A stretch of DNA of 64,000 nt from PALSA-612 sp963773055 (GTDB lineage Bacteria; Actinomycetota; Thermoleophilia; Gaiellales; Gaiellaceae), in the NCBI GenBank assembly GCA_963773055.1, contig CAVYZL010000006.1, forward strand, positions 1,736,001 to 1,800,000, read 5' to 3'. The translations under genes and the position numbers were made by a program. This document shows positions 27,547-35,534 of the stretch, in pieces. The notes under the pieces were generated by a model. That model had not been told where the DNA came from. It did no database searches and saw only the letters and a program-made list of their open reading frames with translations. Position 1 is the first letter of the stretch, and every line of letters starts with the position of its first letter.

Positions 27547-27585
27547 AGAGCCTCTATCGGCTCGAACGCCGAGTTTCTGCAGGAT

Positions 27586-28757
27586 TCAGCGTTCGAACAG
27601 AGCCGCCTGGCCCTGGCCGACCCCGACGCACAGCGTCGCGAGGCCGTAGCGGCCGCCGCGGCGCCCGAGCTCGTGGAGCAGCGAGACCACGAGCCTGGCG
27701 CCGCTCATCCCGAGCGGGTGGCCGATTGCGATCGCGCCGCCGTTGACGTTCACGCGCGCTGGATCGAGCCCGAGCTCGCGGATCACCGCGAGGCTCTGCG
27801 AGGCGAAGGCCTCGTTCAGCTCGACGAGGTCGAGGTCGTCGACGCCGATCCCCGCGCGCTCGAGCACCTTCTCGACGGCTCCGAGTTGGACCGATCCCCA
27901 TCACGCGAGGGTCCACCCCGACCGCGGCGTCGGCGACGAAGGCGCCGATCGGCTCAGCGCCGAGCTCCTTCGCCTTCTCCTCGCTCGCGATCACGAGCGC
28001 GGCGGCACCGTCGTTCAGGCCGCTCGCGTTGCCGGCGGTGACTGTCCCGTTCTGGCGGAAAGCGGGCTTGAGCGTCGCGAGCTTCTCGGCGCTCGTGTCG
28101 GGCCGCGGATGCTCGTCCCGCTCGAGCTCCTCGACCGGAACGAGCTCGTCGGCAAACAGACCCGCTGCGTCGGCCGCCGCCCAGCGCCGCTGCGACTCGA
28201 GCGCGAACGCATCCTGGTCCTCACGCGAGATGCCCCAGCGCTCAGCGACGTTCTCACCGGTCTCCCCCATCGACTCGAGCGGGAACATCGCCTCGAGACG
28301 CGGGTTCGGGAACCGCCAACCGAGCGTCGTGTCCCAAGCCGTCTGGTTGCCGCGCGGAAATGGCCCGTCCGCCTTCGGGATCGCGAGCGGTGCGCGGCTC
28401 ATCGACTCGACGCCGCCGGCCACGAACAGGTCGCCCGCGCCGGCGACGACCGAGTGGCAGGCGGAGACGACGGCGGACAAGCCCGACGCGCACAGCCGGT
28501 TCAACGTCACCCCAGGCACCGAGTCGGGCAGGCCAGCCAGCAACGCCGCCATCCGCGCGACGTTCCTGTTGTCCTCGCCCGGCCTGGTTCGCGCAGCCGA
28601 AGCGGACGTCCTCGATCTCCTCCGGCGGAACGCCGGCCCGCTCGACGGCCGCAGCGATCGCGACCGCGCCGAGATCGTCGGGACGGACGCCCGAGAGCCC
28701 GCCGCCGTAGCGCCCGACCGGCGTGCGAACCGCTGAGAGGATGACTGCCCGCGCCAC
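27586..28757 (-). CDS. Acetyl-CoA acyltransferase (thiolase), two frameshifts
   Basis: Thiolase of about 389 residues after repair. The catalytic Cys is in LNRLCASGLSAVVSACHS, the His in GGAIAIGHPLGMSGAR and the second Cys in ATLCVGVGQGQAALFER. Extra bases at 28578-28580 (a G run on the coding strand) and near 27893 break the frame; the restored N-terminal part reads GCANQAGEDNRNVARMAALL. It could act in fatty-acid or aromatic-acid degradation (PcaF-like) or in acetoacetyl-CoA synthesis; the context does not decide. The GTG start at 28757 follows mqnD by 24 bases. Confidence 0.87.
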
Positions 28758-28781
28758 GGGCCAGAGTCTACGGTCGTCGCG

Positions 28782-29609
28782 TCAGGCGACGAATTCGACT
28801 CTGACCGGGTGCTCGTAGGCCCCGAGCGCCTCGGCGCGGCGCAGGAGCTCCTCGACCGCAGTGCGGCCCTCCTCGCCGTAGTCGCACGTCAGATCATTGA
28901 CGTACATGCCGACGAATCGGTCGGCGAGATGAGGCTCGAGCCCGCGGCTGAACTCCATCGCGTAGGCCATCGCCTCGCTCCGGTTGTCGAGCCCAGCCCT
29001 GATCGACTCCTGGAGCACGGCCGAGAGCTCGTGGAGCACGTCCTCGCCGAGATCGCGGCGGGCGACGTTCGCGCCGAGCGGCAGCGGCAGCCCCGTCTCG
29101 AGCAGCCACCACTCACCGAGGTCGAGCACCTTCGTCAGGCCCTCGGCCTCGTACGTCAGCTGGCCTTCGTGAATGATCAGCCCCGCGTCCGCCTCGCCGG
29201 ACTTCACCTGGTCGAGGATCTCGTCGAACGGCACCTCGCGGTAGCGGAAGTCGCCGATCGCCATCCGGAGGACGAGGAATGCCGTCGTCATCCGGCCGGG
29301 AATCGCGATCTCGAGCTCCGTCAGGTCGTCGAGCGAGAGTTGCTCGCGCGCGACGACGAGCGGGCCGTAGCCGGCGCCCATCGACGCGCCGTGAGGCAGC
29401 AGGACGTAGCGCTCCTGGACGAACGGGTACGCGTGGAGCGAGATCGCCGTCGTCTCGAGCTTCCCGTCGAGCGCCCACTCGTTCAGCGTCTGAATGTCGC
29501 GGAGCACGTGCTCGAACTCGAACCCGCGCGTGTCGACCTTGCCCGCCGCGAGGGCCCAGAACATGAAGGCGTCGTCTGCGTCGGGGCTGTGTCCGAGTCG
29601 GATGTGCAT
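28782..29609 (-). CDS. mqnD: 1,4-dihydroxy-6-naphthoate synthase (futalosine pathway)
   Basis: A 275-residue enzyme that converts cyclic dehypoxanthine futalosine to 1,4-dihydroxy-6-naphthoate for menaquinone. Family features are the N-terminal LGHSPDADDAFMFWALA, the EWWLLETGLPLPLGANVARRD stretch near residue 165 and the periplasmic-binding-like fold. Other mqn genes are not in the window. Its presence shows that respiration uses menaquinone made by the futalosine route. Interestingly, that route releases hypoxanthine, which the purine genes in this window could use. Confidence 0.92.
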   Translation of the reverse strand: MHIRLGHSPDADDAFMFWALAAGKVDTRGFEFEHVLRDIQTLNEWALDGKLETTAISLHAYPFVQERYVLLPHGASMGAGYGPLVVAREQLSLDDLTELEIAIPGRMTTAFLVLRMAIGDFRYREVPFDEILDQVKSGEADAGLIIHEGQLTYEAEGLTKVLDLGEWWLLETGLPLPLGANVARRDLGEDVLHELSAVLQESIRAGLDNRSEAMAYAMEFSRGLEPHLADRFVGMYVNDLTCDYGEEGRTAVEELLRRAEALGAYEHPVRVEFVA

Positions 29610-29670
29610 GAGCGAGGCGCGACCCTATCAATGGTGGTTCGAAGCGGTCGCAGTTCGGCCTGCGCGGCGA

Positions 29671-30018
29671 TCAGGTGCCGCGGAAGAACGCCTGCTCGAG
29701 CCGAGGCACGATCTCCTTGCGCGTGAACGGCGCGACGCGCGTGGCGAGCTCCCCGTCCGTCTCGAGCACGACGACGTCGTCTTCGAGCGCCGCGTTCGCC
29801 TGCTCGAGCGCGTCGTCGAGCTCGTACGTCTCGCAGAGGAAGTCGTCTGCTCGCGGCTCGGCGCTCTGGCGATGCTGGGGGTTCACGGCCCGGCCGACGG
29901 CCCAGATGCCGCCGTCCTTCCGCTCGATCCAGAGCACAACCCGCTCCGGCGCGCCGGCCTCGTCGAACCCGTCGAGCACCCGCTCGGCGTAGCGCCCGGG
30001 CTGCGACGTCGGCCTCAC
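29671..30018 (-). CDS. Conserved hypothetical protein
   Basis: A 115-residue protein of unknown function, mildly acidic, with no signal peptide or membrane segment. It contains ERVVLWIERKDGGIWAVGRAVNP near residue 30 and a C-terminal KEIVPRLEQAFFRGT. The GTG at 30016-30018 is taken as start; a TTG at 30033 would add five residues. It lies 61 bases before mqnD on the same strand and is divergent from the small gene at 30042. Confidence 0.6.
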   Translation of the reverse strand: MRPTSQPGRYAERVLDGFDEAGAPERVVLWIERKDGGIWAVGRAVNPQHRQSAEPRADDFLCETYELDDALEQANAALEDDVVVLETDGELATRVAPFTRKEIVPRLEQAFFRGT

Positions 30019-30041
30019 GAGGCGAGGATACAATCGCTCCG

Positions 30042-30299
30042 GTGTCTCGGCTCGGCTCGCTCTTTCGGAACCCCTTCTCCTTCCTGTTCACGACCAAGAG
30101 CTCGGAGGAGCGCTGCGCGGCCTACGTGATCCGCGAGCACGATCGCGGCCGGACGCTGGACGACATCCTCGACGACCCGTACGTCGCCAACCGGCTCTCG
30201 AAGGACGAGATCGCGCGCCTGCTCGAGCGGCCGGAGATCGTGAAGGCGATCGGCGATGACATGGTCGAGGCGCGCGCGCGGCACACAGCCGCTCGCTGA
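30042..30299 (+). CDS. Small conserved hypothetical protein
   Basis: An 85-residue protein starting with GTG. The N-terminus SRLGSLFRNPFSFLF is hydrophobic and basic, possibly membrane-associating; the rest is a charged helical region (DDILDDPYVANRLSKDEIARLLERPEIVKAIGDD). No catalytic motif was recognised. It is divergent from the gene at 30018 and ends three bases before the convergent acetyltransferase gene. Confidence 0.6.
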   Translation: MSRLGSLFRNPFSFLFTTKSSEERCAAYVIREHDRGRTLDDILDDPYVANRLSKDEIARLLERPEIVKAIGDDMVEARARHTAAR

Positions 30300-30302
30300 T
30301 CG

Positions 30303-30779
30303 TCAGAGCTCGAGCTCGAGGAAGCGCGTGCCGCTGACGGGGCTCTCGTAGTACGGCTCGATCTCGCGAAAGCCGAACGACGCGTAGAGCGGCGCCGCCT
30401 CGACCATCGAGGGCAGCGTGTCGAGCCGCATCGACCTATAGCCGCGCTCGCGAGCGGCCGCGAGCACACCCTCGACGAGGTCGCGCCCGAGCCCGTGGCC
30501 GCGGTGGGCCGGCCGTACGTACAGCCGCTTCATCTCGCAGACGCCCGGCGCCAGCTCGTGCAGCCCGACGCAGCCGACCGGCTGCCCTTCACGCGAGCGG
30601 GCGAGGAGCAGCAGGCCGCGGGGCGGCACATACGTGCCCGGCAGCCCGGCGAGCTCGCGGTCGAAGCCCTGGAAGGCGAGATCGACGCCGAGCGCCGCCT
30701 GATACTCACGAAACAGCTCGCGCACGGCCTCGACATCGTCCGGGCTCTCCGCGGGGGAGACGACGTGCGCGCACGCCAT
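30303..30779 (-). CDS. GNAT-family N-acetyltransferase
   Basis: A 158-residue acetyltransferase. The acetyl-CoA-binding motif A is MKRLYVRPAHRGHGLGRDLVEGVL near residue 90, followed by the typical YRSMRLDTLPSM strand and LYASFGFREIEPYYESPV. The substrate is unknown. The ATG at 30777-30779 overlaps the stop of the HAD gene upstream (ATGA), so the two are co-translated. Confidence 0.88.
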   Translation of the reverse strand: MACAHVVSPAESPDDVEAVRELFREYQAALGVDLAFQGFDRELAGLPGTYVPPRGLLLLARSREGQPVGCVGLHELAPGVCEMKRLYVRPAHRGHGLGRDLVEGVLAAARERGYRSMRLDTLPSMVEAAPLYASFGFREIEPYYESPVSGTRFLELEL

Positions 30780-31456
30780 CAGCGAAGCAGCGCGGGGAGC
30801 TCCGACAGGGATCGAATGCGCTCCGGCTCGTCGAGATGCTCGTCGGCCCGGTCGACGAGGATCGCGCGCATCCCGCACGCCCGCGCGCCGCGGATGTCGT
30901 CCTCTGGCGAGTCGCCCACCATCACCGCGTCCGCCGCCGAGACGCCGACGAGGTCGAGCGCGGCCGCGAAGATCGCAGGGCTCGGCTTCACCTTCCCGTG
31001 CGTGCCCGACGACAGCCACGCATCGACCTCGATCGCGTGATGGCGAACGAACGCGTCGAGGTCGCGACTCGTGTTGGAGAGCAGGCCGAGCCGGAAGCCG
31101 GCGCCGCGGAGCGTCGCGAGCGTGGGCAAAGCGTCCTCGTACAGCTCGAAGTGATGGGCGTGCTCCCACCGGCCCACGATCGCCCGTGCGACGCGCTCGA
31201 CCTCCGGGCCTTCGCCGCCCATCCCCCGCACGACGTCCACCGTGAAGCGCACCCACAGCTCCTCGTCGTGGTCGAGCTCGGGATGCGCCTGCAAGTCGGC
31301 GACGGCCGCCCTGCGCGCGCCGGAGTAGCGCTCCGTGTCGAGCGCGAGCCCGTGCTCTTGCCCTAGCTCCGCGTAGCCGTGAGGGCCGAGCTCCGGCCCC
31401 GGCCGCACAAGCGTGAAGTCGACGTCGAACACCACGCCCCGAACGACCCCGGTCAC
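30779..31456 (-). CDS. HAD-family hydrolase
   Basis: A 225-residue haloacid-dehalogenase-like phosphatase. Motif I is FDVDFTLV near residue 10, motif II LGLLSNTS near 120, motif III Lys in GKVKPSP and motif IV VMVGDSPEDDIRGA near 175. A cap domain of about 90 residues lies after motif I. The GTG at 31454-31456 is chosen because motif I then sits at the usual place; the open frame extends further upstream without coding character. It diverges from the MFS gene 22 bases away. Confidence 0.87.
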   Translation of the reverse strand: MTGVVRGVVFDVDFTLVRPGPELGPHGYAELGQEHGLALDTERYSGARRAAVADLQAHPELDHDEELWVRFTVDVVRGMGGEGPEVERVARAIVGRWEHAHHFELYEDALPTLATLRGAGFRLGLLSNTSRDLDAFVRHHAIEVDAWLSSGTHGKVKPSPAIFAAALDLVGVSAADAVMVGDSPEDDIRGARACGMRAILVDRADEHLDEPERIRSLSELPALLR

Positions 31457-31478
31457 GGTGCGAGGATAGCGTTGGTCC

Positions 31479-32711
31479 GTGGCCGAGGACCGCCGGCTCT
31501 TCGCAGGCGCACAGGCGCTCCAGGCGTTTCGTAGCGCCGACTTCCGCCGGCTCTGGACGGCGCGCACGATCTCCCTGGTCGGGGACGGCGCATTCCTGAT
31601 CGCGCTCGGCTGGCGAACGACGGCGCTGACGGGATCGGCGACCTCGCTCGCGATCGTGCTGATGGCTCACTCGCTTGCACTGCTGGCGACACTGCTCGTC
31701 GGCGGGGCGCTGGCCGACCGCTACTCGCGCCGGATGCTGATGATCGCCTCCGACGTCGCGCGCTTCGTGATCATCGGCGCACTGACCGTCGTCGACGCCG
31801 GCGGCGGGCTCTCGTTTTCCTTGCTGCTCGTGTTCGCCGTCGGCTTCGGCCTCGCCGACGGGTTCTTCTACCCGGCGGCCGGGGGCATCGTGCCGCTCGT
31901 CGTGGAGTCCCACGAGCTCGCCTCCGCGAACACGTTGATCGGGGTGTCACGCCAGGGCGCGTTCGTGATCGGGCCGGCGCTCGCGGGCACGATCTACGGC
32001 CTAGCCGGGTCGGCCACGGTCTTTGGCTTCGACGCTGTCACGTTTCTCGTCTCGGCGGCGTTCTTGTTCCGCACCCGACCACGCTCGTTCGAGGCAGAGC
32101 CGAGCGAAGGCACCTCGCACGCGATCGCCGAGGGGATCCGCTACGTCGCCGGCGTGCCGTGGCTGTGGGTCGGCATCGCAGTCACGTCAGCCGTGCTGAT
32201 GGTGGCGATGGCGCCCTTCCAGGCGCTCGCGCCGACATTCGTCGCCGACCACTTCGGCCAGGGCGTCGGCGCGTATGGCCTGCTCTTCGCGTTCGAGGCG
32301 CTCGGAATGACGGTCGGCACGGTCGTTTTCGGCCAGGTGAACCCGCGCAGTCGTCGGATCTGGCAGATCTTCGGCTTCCTCGCGCTCAACGACCTCTTCG
32401 CCGTGCTGATGACGCGTCAGGACTCGTACGAGGTCGCCGCGGCGCTGATGGTCGTGCGCGGAACGTTGATCGGGTATGCGATCGCGCTCTGGTCGACGCT
32501 GATGATGGAGTGGGTGCCCGATACGAAGCTCGCGCGCGTGACGAGCCTCGACTTCTTCGGCGCGATCGGTCTCGTGCCGCTCGGGTACGCGCTCACGGCC
32601 GTCGTGTCGCGGTCGGTCGAGCCGGCGACCATGCTCACTGTCGGCTTCACCCTCGCCGGGCTGATGTGGGCTGTGCCGCTGTTCGTGCGCTCGGTGCGCG
32701 AGGCGGCATGA
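31479..32711 (+). CDS. Major facilitator superfamily transporter
   Basis: A 410-residue MFS protein, probably 12 transmembrane segments, resembling the EntS/macrolide-efflux type. The loop 2-3 motif is visible as GGALADRYSRRMLMIASD near residue 78. It starts with GTG and begins MAEDRRLFAGAQALQAFRSADFRRLW, a common N-terminal pattern in the group. Cargo unknown; export of a drug or small metabolite is likely by family. Confidence 0.88.
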   Translation: MAEDRRLFAGAQALQAFRSADFRRLWTARTISLVGDGAFLIALGWRTTALTGSATSLAIVLMAHSLALLATLLVGGALADRYSRRMLMIASDVARFVIIGALTVVDAGGGLSFSLLLVFAVGFGLADGFFYPAAGGIVPLVVESHELASANTLIGVSRQGAFVIGPALAGTIYGLAGSATVFGFDAVTFLVSAAFLFRTRPRSFEAEPSEGTSHAIAEGIRYVAGVPWLWVGIAVTSAVLMVAMAPFQALAPTFVADHFGQGVGAYGLLFAFEALGMTVGTVVFGQVNPRSRRIWQIFGFLALNDLFAVLMTRQDSYEVAAALMVVRGTLIGYAIALWSTLMMEWVPDTKLARVTSLDFFGAIGLVPLGYALTAVVSRSVEPATMLTVGFTLAGLMWAVPLFVRSVREAA

Positions 32712-32718
32712 TGGTGCA

Positions 32719-32904
32719 ATGAGCCCCGTCTACTGGAAGCCGCGCTACGGCTCGAGAGGCAGCAGGCACAAAGCGTGGGTCCGGCAGCAAGCCGAGCGCG
32801 AAGCCGCCCTGCGACGGACACGCGCCCCCTCGTTTCGCGAGTGGCTTCGTTCGCTCACCCGCCGCGGCACGCGAGCGGAAGAGCGCCCACGCGACAGCCG
32901 CTAA
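32719..32904 (+). CDS. Possible small basic protein
   Basis: A 61-codon frame beginning seven bases after the MFS stop. The product would be very rich in Arg (MSPVYWKPRYGSRGSRHKAW and an Arg-rich tail). No domain is recognised and no clear Shine-Dalgarno is seen. It could be a real small protein or a chance frame before the tRNA gene. Confidence 0.28.
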   Translation: MSPVYWKPRYGSRGSRHKAWVRQQAEREAALRRTRAPSFREWLRSLTRRGTRAEERPRDSR

Positions 32905-32916
32905 TCTGTGCTCGCT

Positions 32917-32990
32917 CGGGGTGTGGCGCAGCCTGGTAGCGCGCTCCGTTCGGGTCGGAGAGGTCCCCAGTTCAAATCTGGGCACCCCGA
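32917..32990 (+). tRNA. tRNA-Pro (CGG)
   Basis: A complete cloverleaf: acceptor stem CGGGGTG/CACCCCG, anticodon stem CTCCG/CGGAG with loop TTCGGGT (anticodon CGG), and T arm CCCAG-TTCAAAT-CTGGG. The discriminator base is A and the CCA end is not encoded. It is a single gene between the MFS and ssb genes. Confidence 0.97.
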
Positions 32991-33006
32991 TATCTCTCGA
33001 TGAAGA

Positions 33007-33035
33007 CAGGCTTGCGGGGCTCCCCCGCGAGCCTG
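33007..33035 (+). terminator. Hairpin downstream of tRNA-Pro
   Basis: A 6+6 bp stem with one mismatch (CAGGCT-T-GCGGGG against CCCCGC-G-AGCCTG) and a 3-base loop lies 16 bases after the tRNA. There is no T-run, but the position suits a tRNA terminator or 3' processing signal. Confidence 0.45.
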
Positions 33036-33109
33036 CTGTCCTGGTCGCTCCGTGATTTCGGCACGGATCCGGCACAGACACGTTGCAACTCGCCGTCTAC
33101 CGTCGATGT

Positions 33110-33463
33110 ATGAACGTCGTGACGCTGATCGGAAACCTGGCTACGGACGTCGAGGTGAAGAGCGTCGGCGAGAGCAAGCGTGTAGCGAGCTTCGTGCTGG
33201 CGGTAGACCGCGCCTCGAAGGACGGTGGCGCGGACTTCGTTCGCGTCGCGGTCTGGGATCGGCAGGCCGAGCTCTGCGACCGCTACCTCGCAAAGGGAAA
33301 GCGCGTTGGGCTCGACGGCCGACTACGCAGCCGGTCGTGGGAGGACGCCGACGGCACGCGGCGGAACGCCCTCGAGGTCGTGGCGAACCGCGTCGAGTTC
33401 CTCTCGTCGCCGTCAGGAGAGGAAGCCGCCGCAGAGGTGCCGTTCGCACCGGCCGCGGCCTAG
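33110..33463 (+). CDS. ssb: Single-stranded DNA-binding protein, short form
   Basis: A 117-residue OB-fold SSB starting MNVVTLIGNLATDVEVK. The strands FVLAVDRA and DFVRVAVWDRQAELCDRYLAKGKRVGLDGRLRSRSWED match the family. The ATG at 33110 fits the conserved start better than the frame's earlier codons. The protein ends EVPFAPAAA and lacks the long linker and acidic tip that recruits partner proteins in housekeeping SSBs, so it may be an accessory paralogue. Confidence 0.9.
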   Translation: MNVVTLIGNLATDVEVKSVGESKRVASFVLAVDRASKDGGADFVRVAVWDRQAELCDRYLAKGKRVGLDGRLRSRSWEDADGTRRNALEVVANRVEFLSSPSGEEAAAEVPFAPAAA

Positions 33464-33497
33464 CGCCGCAAGGGCCACCAACCTACACTCCGGCCTC

Positions 33498-34240
33498 GTG
33501 GCGTCACGGGACGCGATCATCGCTTTTGCCGACGAGCTGCTCGACGTCTCGTCGTACCCGGACTACGGGCCGATGGGCCTCCAGGTCGTCGGCGCCGACG
33601 AGGTGACGACGGTCGCCTGCGGCGTCTCAGCCTCGCGCGAGCTGTTCGAGCACACGGCAGCGATCGGGGCCGAGCTGCTCGTCGTCCACCACGGGCTCTT
33701 CTGGGACGCAGACCCGCGCATCGTCGACACGCCGATGAAAGGACGGCTCCGCGTGCTGTTCGACGCGGACATCACGCTTGCGGCCTATCACCTGGCGCTC
33801 GACGCCCATCTCGAGATCGGCAACAACGCGCTGCTCGCGCGCGAGCTCGGCGTCGAGGTCGAGGAGCAGTTCGACGGCATCGGCGTCGGCGGGCCGCTGG
33901 CGGAGCCGACCACGGCGGAGGCGTTCACCGCGCTCGTCCGCGACAGGCTCGGTAAAGAACCACTTGTGTTCCCGTCGGGGCCAGACGAGATCCGGCGCGT
34001 CGCAATCATCTCGGGAGGCGGGGCTTCCCGCCTTCCGCCGCCGCGGCGGCGGGCTACGACCTGTTCCTGACCGGTGAGCCGGCCGAGCCGACGATGATGG
34101 CTGCGCGGGAGCTCGGCATCCACTTCGTCGCCGCCGGCCACTACGCCACCGAGAGGCTCGGCGTCCAGGCGCTCGCGACGCGCATCGCCGAGAGGTTCGA
34201 CATCGATTCCCGCTTCATCGAGCTCACGAATCCCGTCTGA
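33498..34240 (+). CDS. Nif3-like dinuclear metal-centre protein, one frameshift
   Basis: Nif3/DUF34-family protein of about 247 residues after repair; some members hydrolyse GTP-derived rings, but the general role is unsettled. Metal ligands are in LLVVHHGLFWD near residue 65 and in FVAAGHYATERLG near the C-terminus. A single base is missing (or two are extra) near 34031-34035, in a C/G-rich stretch; the restored frame continues AAAAAGYDLFLTGEPAEP. The start is GTG at 33498, 34 bases after ssb. It ends just before the hairpin at 34241. Confidence 0.85.
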
Positions 34241-34266
34241 CCCGTTGCGGGACGTGCGGCAACGGG
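34241..34266 (+). terminator. Hairpin after the Nif3-like gene
   Basis: An 8-bp perfect stem (CCCGTTGC/GCAACGGG) immediately follows the TGA of the Nif3-like gene. No T-run follows. It overlaps the -35 region of the candidate promoter for the RNA element downstream. Confidence 0.45.
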
Positions 34267-34274
34267 AGTATTCT
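34245..34274 (+). promoter_or_regulatory. Candidate promoter for the attenuator-like RNA
   Basis: TTGCGG at 34245-34250 and TATTCT at 34269-34274 are separated by 18 bases. Transcription would begin near 34281, giving a leader of about 120 bases before the small gene at 34401. Confidence 0.35.
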
Positions 34275-34280
34275 CCGATC

Positions 34281-34380
34281 GATGATTGTCGTTGCGGCGC
34301 GGGCCCGATGAGTCCCGCGACTCGAGACCTACGTGCACCGCTCAAGCCCGCGCGCGCCTCGACGGCCGGCGGGCTTTCTC
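34281..34380 (+). ncRNA. Structured leader or small RNA with competing helices and an intrinsic terminator
   Basis: An 8-bp helix can join GCGCGGGC at 34297-34304 to GCCCGCGC at 34346-34353, enclosing a hairpin of GAGTC (34310-34314) with GACTC (34319-34323). The 3' arm of this long helix overlaps the left arm of an intrinsic terminator, AGCCCGC at 34345-34351 with GCGGGCT at 34369-34375 followed by TTTCTC. The two folds exclude each other, which is the architecture of a transcriptional attenuator or riboswitch. It matches no RNA class recognised here. The regulated gene would be the 54-residue protein at 34401. A free-standing small RNA ending at the terminator is the alternative. Confidence 0.5.
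34345..34378 (+). terminator. Intrinsic terminator upstream of the small gene
   Basis: A 7-bp perfect stem AGCCCGC/GCGGGCT, with an inner GCC/GGC pair-up, followed at once by TTTCTC. It is the clearest rho-independent-type signal in the window and lies 23 bases before a start codon rather than after a gene. Confidence 0.65.
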
Positions 34381-34400
34381 ATTGACGAAGAGGAGGGAGA

Positions 34401-34565
34401 ATGCCCAACCACCTGACGCCTGAGGAGCTCTCGAAGGAGGTCGGCATGGAGCGGGACGATGTCGTCCGGTTCTGCGTCGAGGAGGGCGTGCCGATCTACC
34501 AGGGCAAGATCGACAAGACTCTCTTCCAGGCGCAGCTCGAGGCGTCCGCCTCGCTGAAGAGCTAA
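34401..34565 (+). CDS. Small (54-residue) helical protein, possible DNA- or RNA-binding
   Basis: ATG at 34401 with a strong AGGAGGGA Shine-Dalgarno at 34391-34398 and TAA at 34563-34565. The sequence opens MPNHLTPEELSKEVGMERDD and continues VVRFCVEEGVPIYQGKIDKT, a helix-turn-helix-like pattern similar to MerR/excisionase or IF2 N-terminal small domains. It is convergent with ku (10 bases apart). Function unknown. The good ribosome-binding site and the attenuator-like leader argue that it is real. Confidence 0.72.
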   Translation: MPNHLTPEELSKEVGMERDDVVRFCVEEGVPIYQGKIDKTLFQAQLEASASLKS

Positions 34566-34575
34566 CCGCCGCTCG

Positions 34576-35460
34576 TCAGCGCTTCTTCGCGGCGACCTTC
34601 GCGCGCGAGCTCGTGCGCTTCGCCGCGGGCTTCGCCTTCGCGTCAGGCTCCGCTTTTATTTTCCGCTTCTTCGCGTCCGCGACGCTCTTCCTGAGAGCGT
34701 CCATCAGGTCGATCACCGGCGCCTCTTCATCCTCGACCGCCTCGGGCTTCGCAGGCGGAGCGCCTGAGAGCTTCTCCTCGAGCAGCGCACGCAGGTCCCG
34801 CCGGTAGTCGCTGACGAGCTCCTTTGGATCGAACTCGCCCGCGAGGCTCTCGATCACCTGGAGCGCGAGCGCGACCTCGGGCTTCTTCGTCTTCGCGTCG
34901 CCCACCGCCTCCTCGATCTCGGCATCCGAGTAGACGTCCTCGGCCACGAACAGCGTCTCGAGGACGAGCGCGTCGTCGCGGACGCGGATCAGGGCGAGCT
35001 TCTCCTTGCCGGCGAGGACGAAGCTGCCGAGGGCCGCGGTCTCCGTCTCTCGCATCGCCTGGAGCAAGAGCACGTACGGGCGTTGCTGAGCCGGCGCCGT
35101 CGCGGGAACGAGGAAGTACGTGCGGTCGAAGTAGATCGGATCGACCTCCGACGCAGGCACGAAGCTCGTGATGTCGATCGAGCGCGACGTCGAGTCGCTG
35201 TCGATCGCCTCGAGATCGGCGTCCTCCACGATCACGAACTCGCCCTTCGAGACCTCCCAGCCGCGGACGATCTCGTCCGGCCCGACGTCTTGCTCGTGGA
35301 ACGGGCACCAGCGCTTCTGCTTGATCGGCGTCTTGCACTCTCGATGAAGAAGGCGGAACGAGACGTCCGATTGCCGGGCAGACGGCTTCGTCGCCGGCGC
35401 CAGGCCGACGGGGATGCTGACCAGCCCGAAGCTGATCGCGCCGTTCCAGGTAGTTCTCAT
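34576..35460 (-). CDS. ku: Non-homologous end-joining protein Ku
   Basis: A 294-residue bacterial Ku homodimer subunit that binds DNA ends. Family features are the N-terminal TTWNGAISFGLVSIPVGL, the RCKTPIKQKRW-like region near residue 40 and PYVLLLQAMRETETAALGSFVLAGKE near residue 130, then a Lys/Ala-rich basic tail (KPAAKRTSSRAKVAAKKR) typical of actinobacterial Ku. No LigD gene is adjacent. It is divergent from the acyl-CoA synthetase across a 74-base gap. Confidence 0.96.
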   Translation of the reverse strand: MRTTWNGAISFGLVSIPVGLAPATKPSARQSDVSFRLLHRECKTPIKQKRWCPFHEQDVGPDEIVRGWEVSKGEFVIVEDADLEAIDSDSTSRSIDITSFVPASEVDPIYFDRTYFLVPATAPAQQRPYVLLLQAMRETETAALGSFVLAGKEKLALIRVRDDALVLETLFVAEDVYSDAEIEEAVGDAKTKKPEVALALQVIESLAGEFDPKELVSDYRRDLRALLEEKLSGAPPAKPEAVEDEEAPVIDLMDALRKSVADAKKRKIKAEPDAKAKPAAKRTSSRAKVAAKKR

Positions 35461-35534
35461 TCGTCAGAAAGTCTAGTAGCGGACCGCGTTTCTTCTCCCT
35501 CCGGCGTCTATTCCCTCCCGCGTAGGCTTCAATC

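Noticed and set aside
34300..34335. Hammerhead ribozyme (GATGAG...CGAGAC core)
   Set aside because: The conserved CUGAUGA reads CCGATGA, the GAAA block reads GAGA, and no third stem with a cleavage site was found.
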